A stretch of 6,472 bases of DNA from Clostridia bacterium (GTDB lineage Bacteria > Bacillota > Clostridia > Oscillospirales > Acutalibacteraceae), in the NCBI GenBank assembly GCA_017437165.1, contig JAFSBS010000436.1:1-6472 (forward strand), given 5' to 3'. A model generated the notes under the pieces. The model ran no database searches and was not told the origin of the DNA. It was given only the letters and a program-made list of their open reading frames with translations. The position numbers and the translations under genes are program-made. This document shows positions 6,153 to 6,472 of this stretch, piece by piece. Within the stretch, counting starts at the first letter, position 1; every line of letters starts with the position of its first letter.

Positions 6153-6472
6153 ATGATTTTAAACAATATTGATTTTGAAACTTATTTTAAACATTATCCT
6201 GATAACGATGGCTATTTTGGAAAATTTGGTGGTGCTTACGTTTCACCAGAATTAAAAAAGGCTATGGAAGAAATTACAGAAGCTTATTTTACAATTTGTA
6301 AATCAAGTAAATTTATTAGTGAGCTTCGTAGAATCCGTCGTGATTTTCAAGGCAGACCAACCCCAATTTCTCATTTGGAGAGACTTTCTGAGAGCCTTGG
6401 TAATGTTCAGCTTTATGTTAAAAGAGAAGATTTAAACCACACAGGTGCCCACAAGTTAAATCACTGTATGGG
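6153..6472 (+). CDS. trpB: Tryptophan synthase beta chain (3' truncated by window edge)
   Basis: The first 106 codons of TrpB, which condenses indole with serine on PLP to make tryptophan. Diagnostic segments are [15 protein letters not shown] at residues 20-34, [16 protein letters not shown] at 65-80 and [18 protein letters not shown] at 87-104, where K101 is the PLP-binding lysine in the HTGAHK motif. The 101-position lysine and standard motif fit the TrpB1 type that works with TrpA. The SD ggagg at 6140-6144 sits eight bases before ATG 6153. It is the first full-sized gene after the tryptophan T-box, so the order differs from operons that start with trpE; whether trpA follows cannot be seen. 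Expression is probably set first by T-box antitermination and possibly again by the short upstream ORF and SD-covering hairpin. Confidence 0.96.
   Translation, partial: MILNNIDFETYFKHYPDNDGYFGKFGGAYVSPELKKAMEEITEAYFTICKSSKFISELRRIRRDFQGRPTPISHLERLSESLGNVQLYVKREDLNHTGAHKLNHCM

Overview
This AT-rich window has all its genes on the plus strand, tightly packed behind strong purine-rich ribosome binding sites. It carries a complete tRNA-sensing T-box leader, a clostridial-style F420-0 ligase-family protein and a GIY-YIG/DUF4357 protein. Together these point to a Gram-positive Clostridia-like bacterium, probably an uncultured gut-type Ruminococcaceae/Oscillospirales relative. That placement is inferred from gene content; no rRNA marker is present.

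Layout. (1) Positions 2-1042 hold the 3' part of a coenzyme F420-0:L-glutamate ligase-family gene. It is followed closely by 1090-2070, a GMP synthase that has the ATP-pyrophosphatase and C-terminal dimerisation domains but no glutamine amidotransferase domain. (2) Positions 2071-2286 are a non-coding stretch packed with inverted repeats and repeated AGTTATRA motifs on both strands, ending in a terminator-like hairpin and U-tract. (3) Positions 2287-5730 hold four closely spaced genes: a small 23S-rRNA-intervening-sequence (S23) four-helix-bundle protein, a GIY-YIG nuclease-family protein with a DUF4357 tail, a 12-TM MFS transporter, and a five-bladed beta-propeller glycosidase-like protein whose start codon directly follows the transporter stop. 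(4) Positions 5742-6055 hold a consensus sigma-A promoter and a full tryptophan T-box riboswitch (specifier UGG, T-box core, intrinsic terminator). (5) Positions 6081-6116 hold a tiny ORF with a good SD encoding MLLTKRWRSSR, with one Trp codon. (6) From 6153 to the window end is the 5' part of trpB.

How it works together. The right end appears to be a layered tryptophan control region. Uncharged tRNA-Trp would let transcription pass the T-box terminator. The short Trp-containing leader ORF then overlaps one arm of a hairpin whose other arm covers the trpB Shine-Dalgarno, so leader translation could set trpB translation. This resembles in logic the Bacillus subtilis at (rtpA) operon, where a T-box is followed by a Trp-codon leader peptide, but here the target is a biosynthetic gene. 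It is the most interesting observation in the window. The middle region looks accessory: an S23-family gene preceded by a palindrome-rich repeat block, next to a putative nuclease. The MFS/glycosidase-like pair looks like a small carbohydrate uptake and processing unit of unknown substrate.
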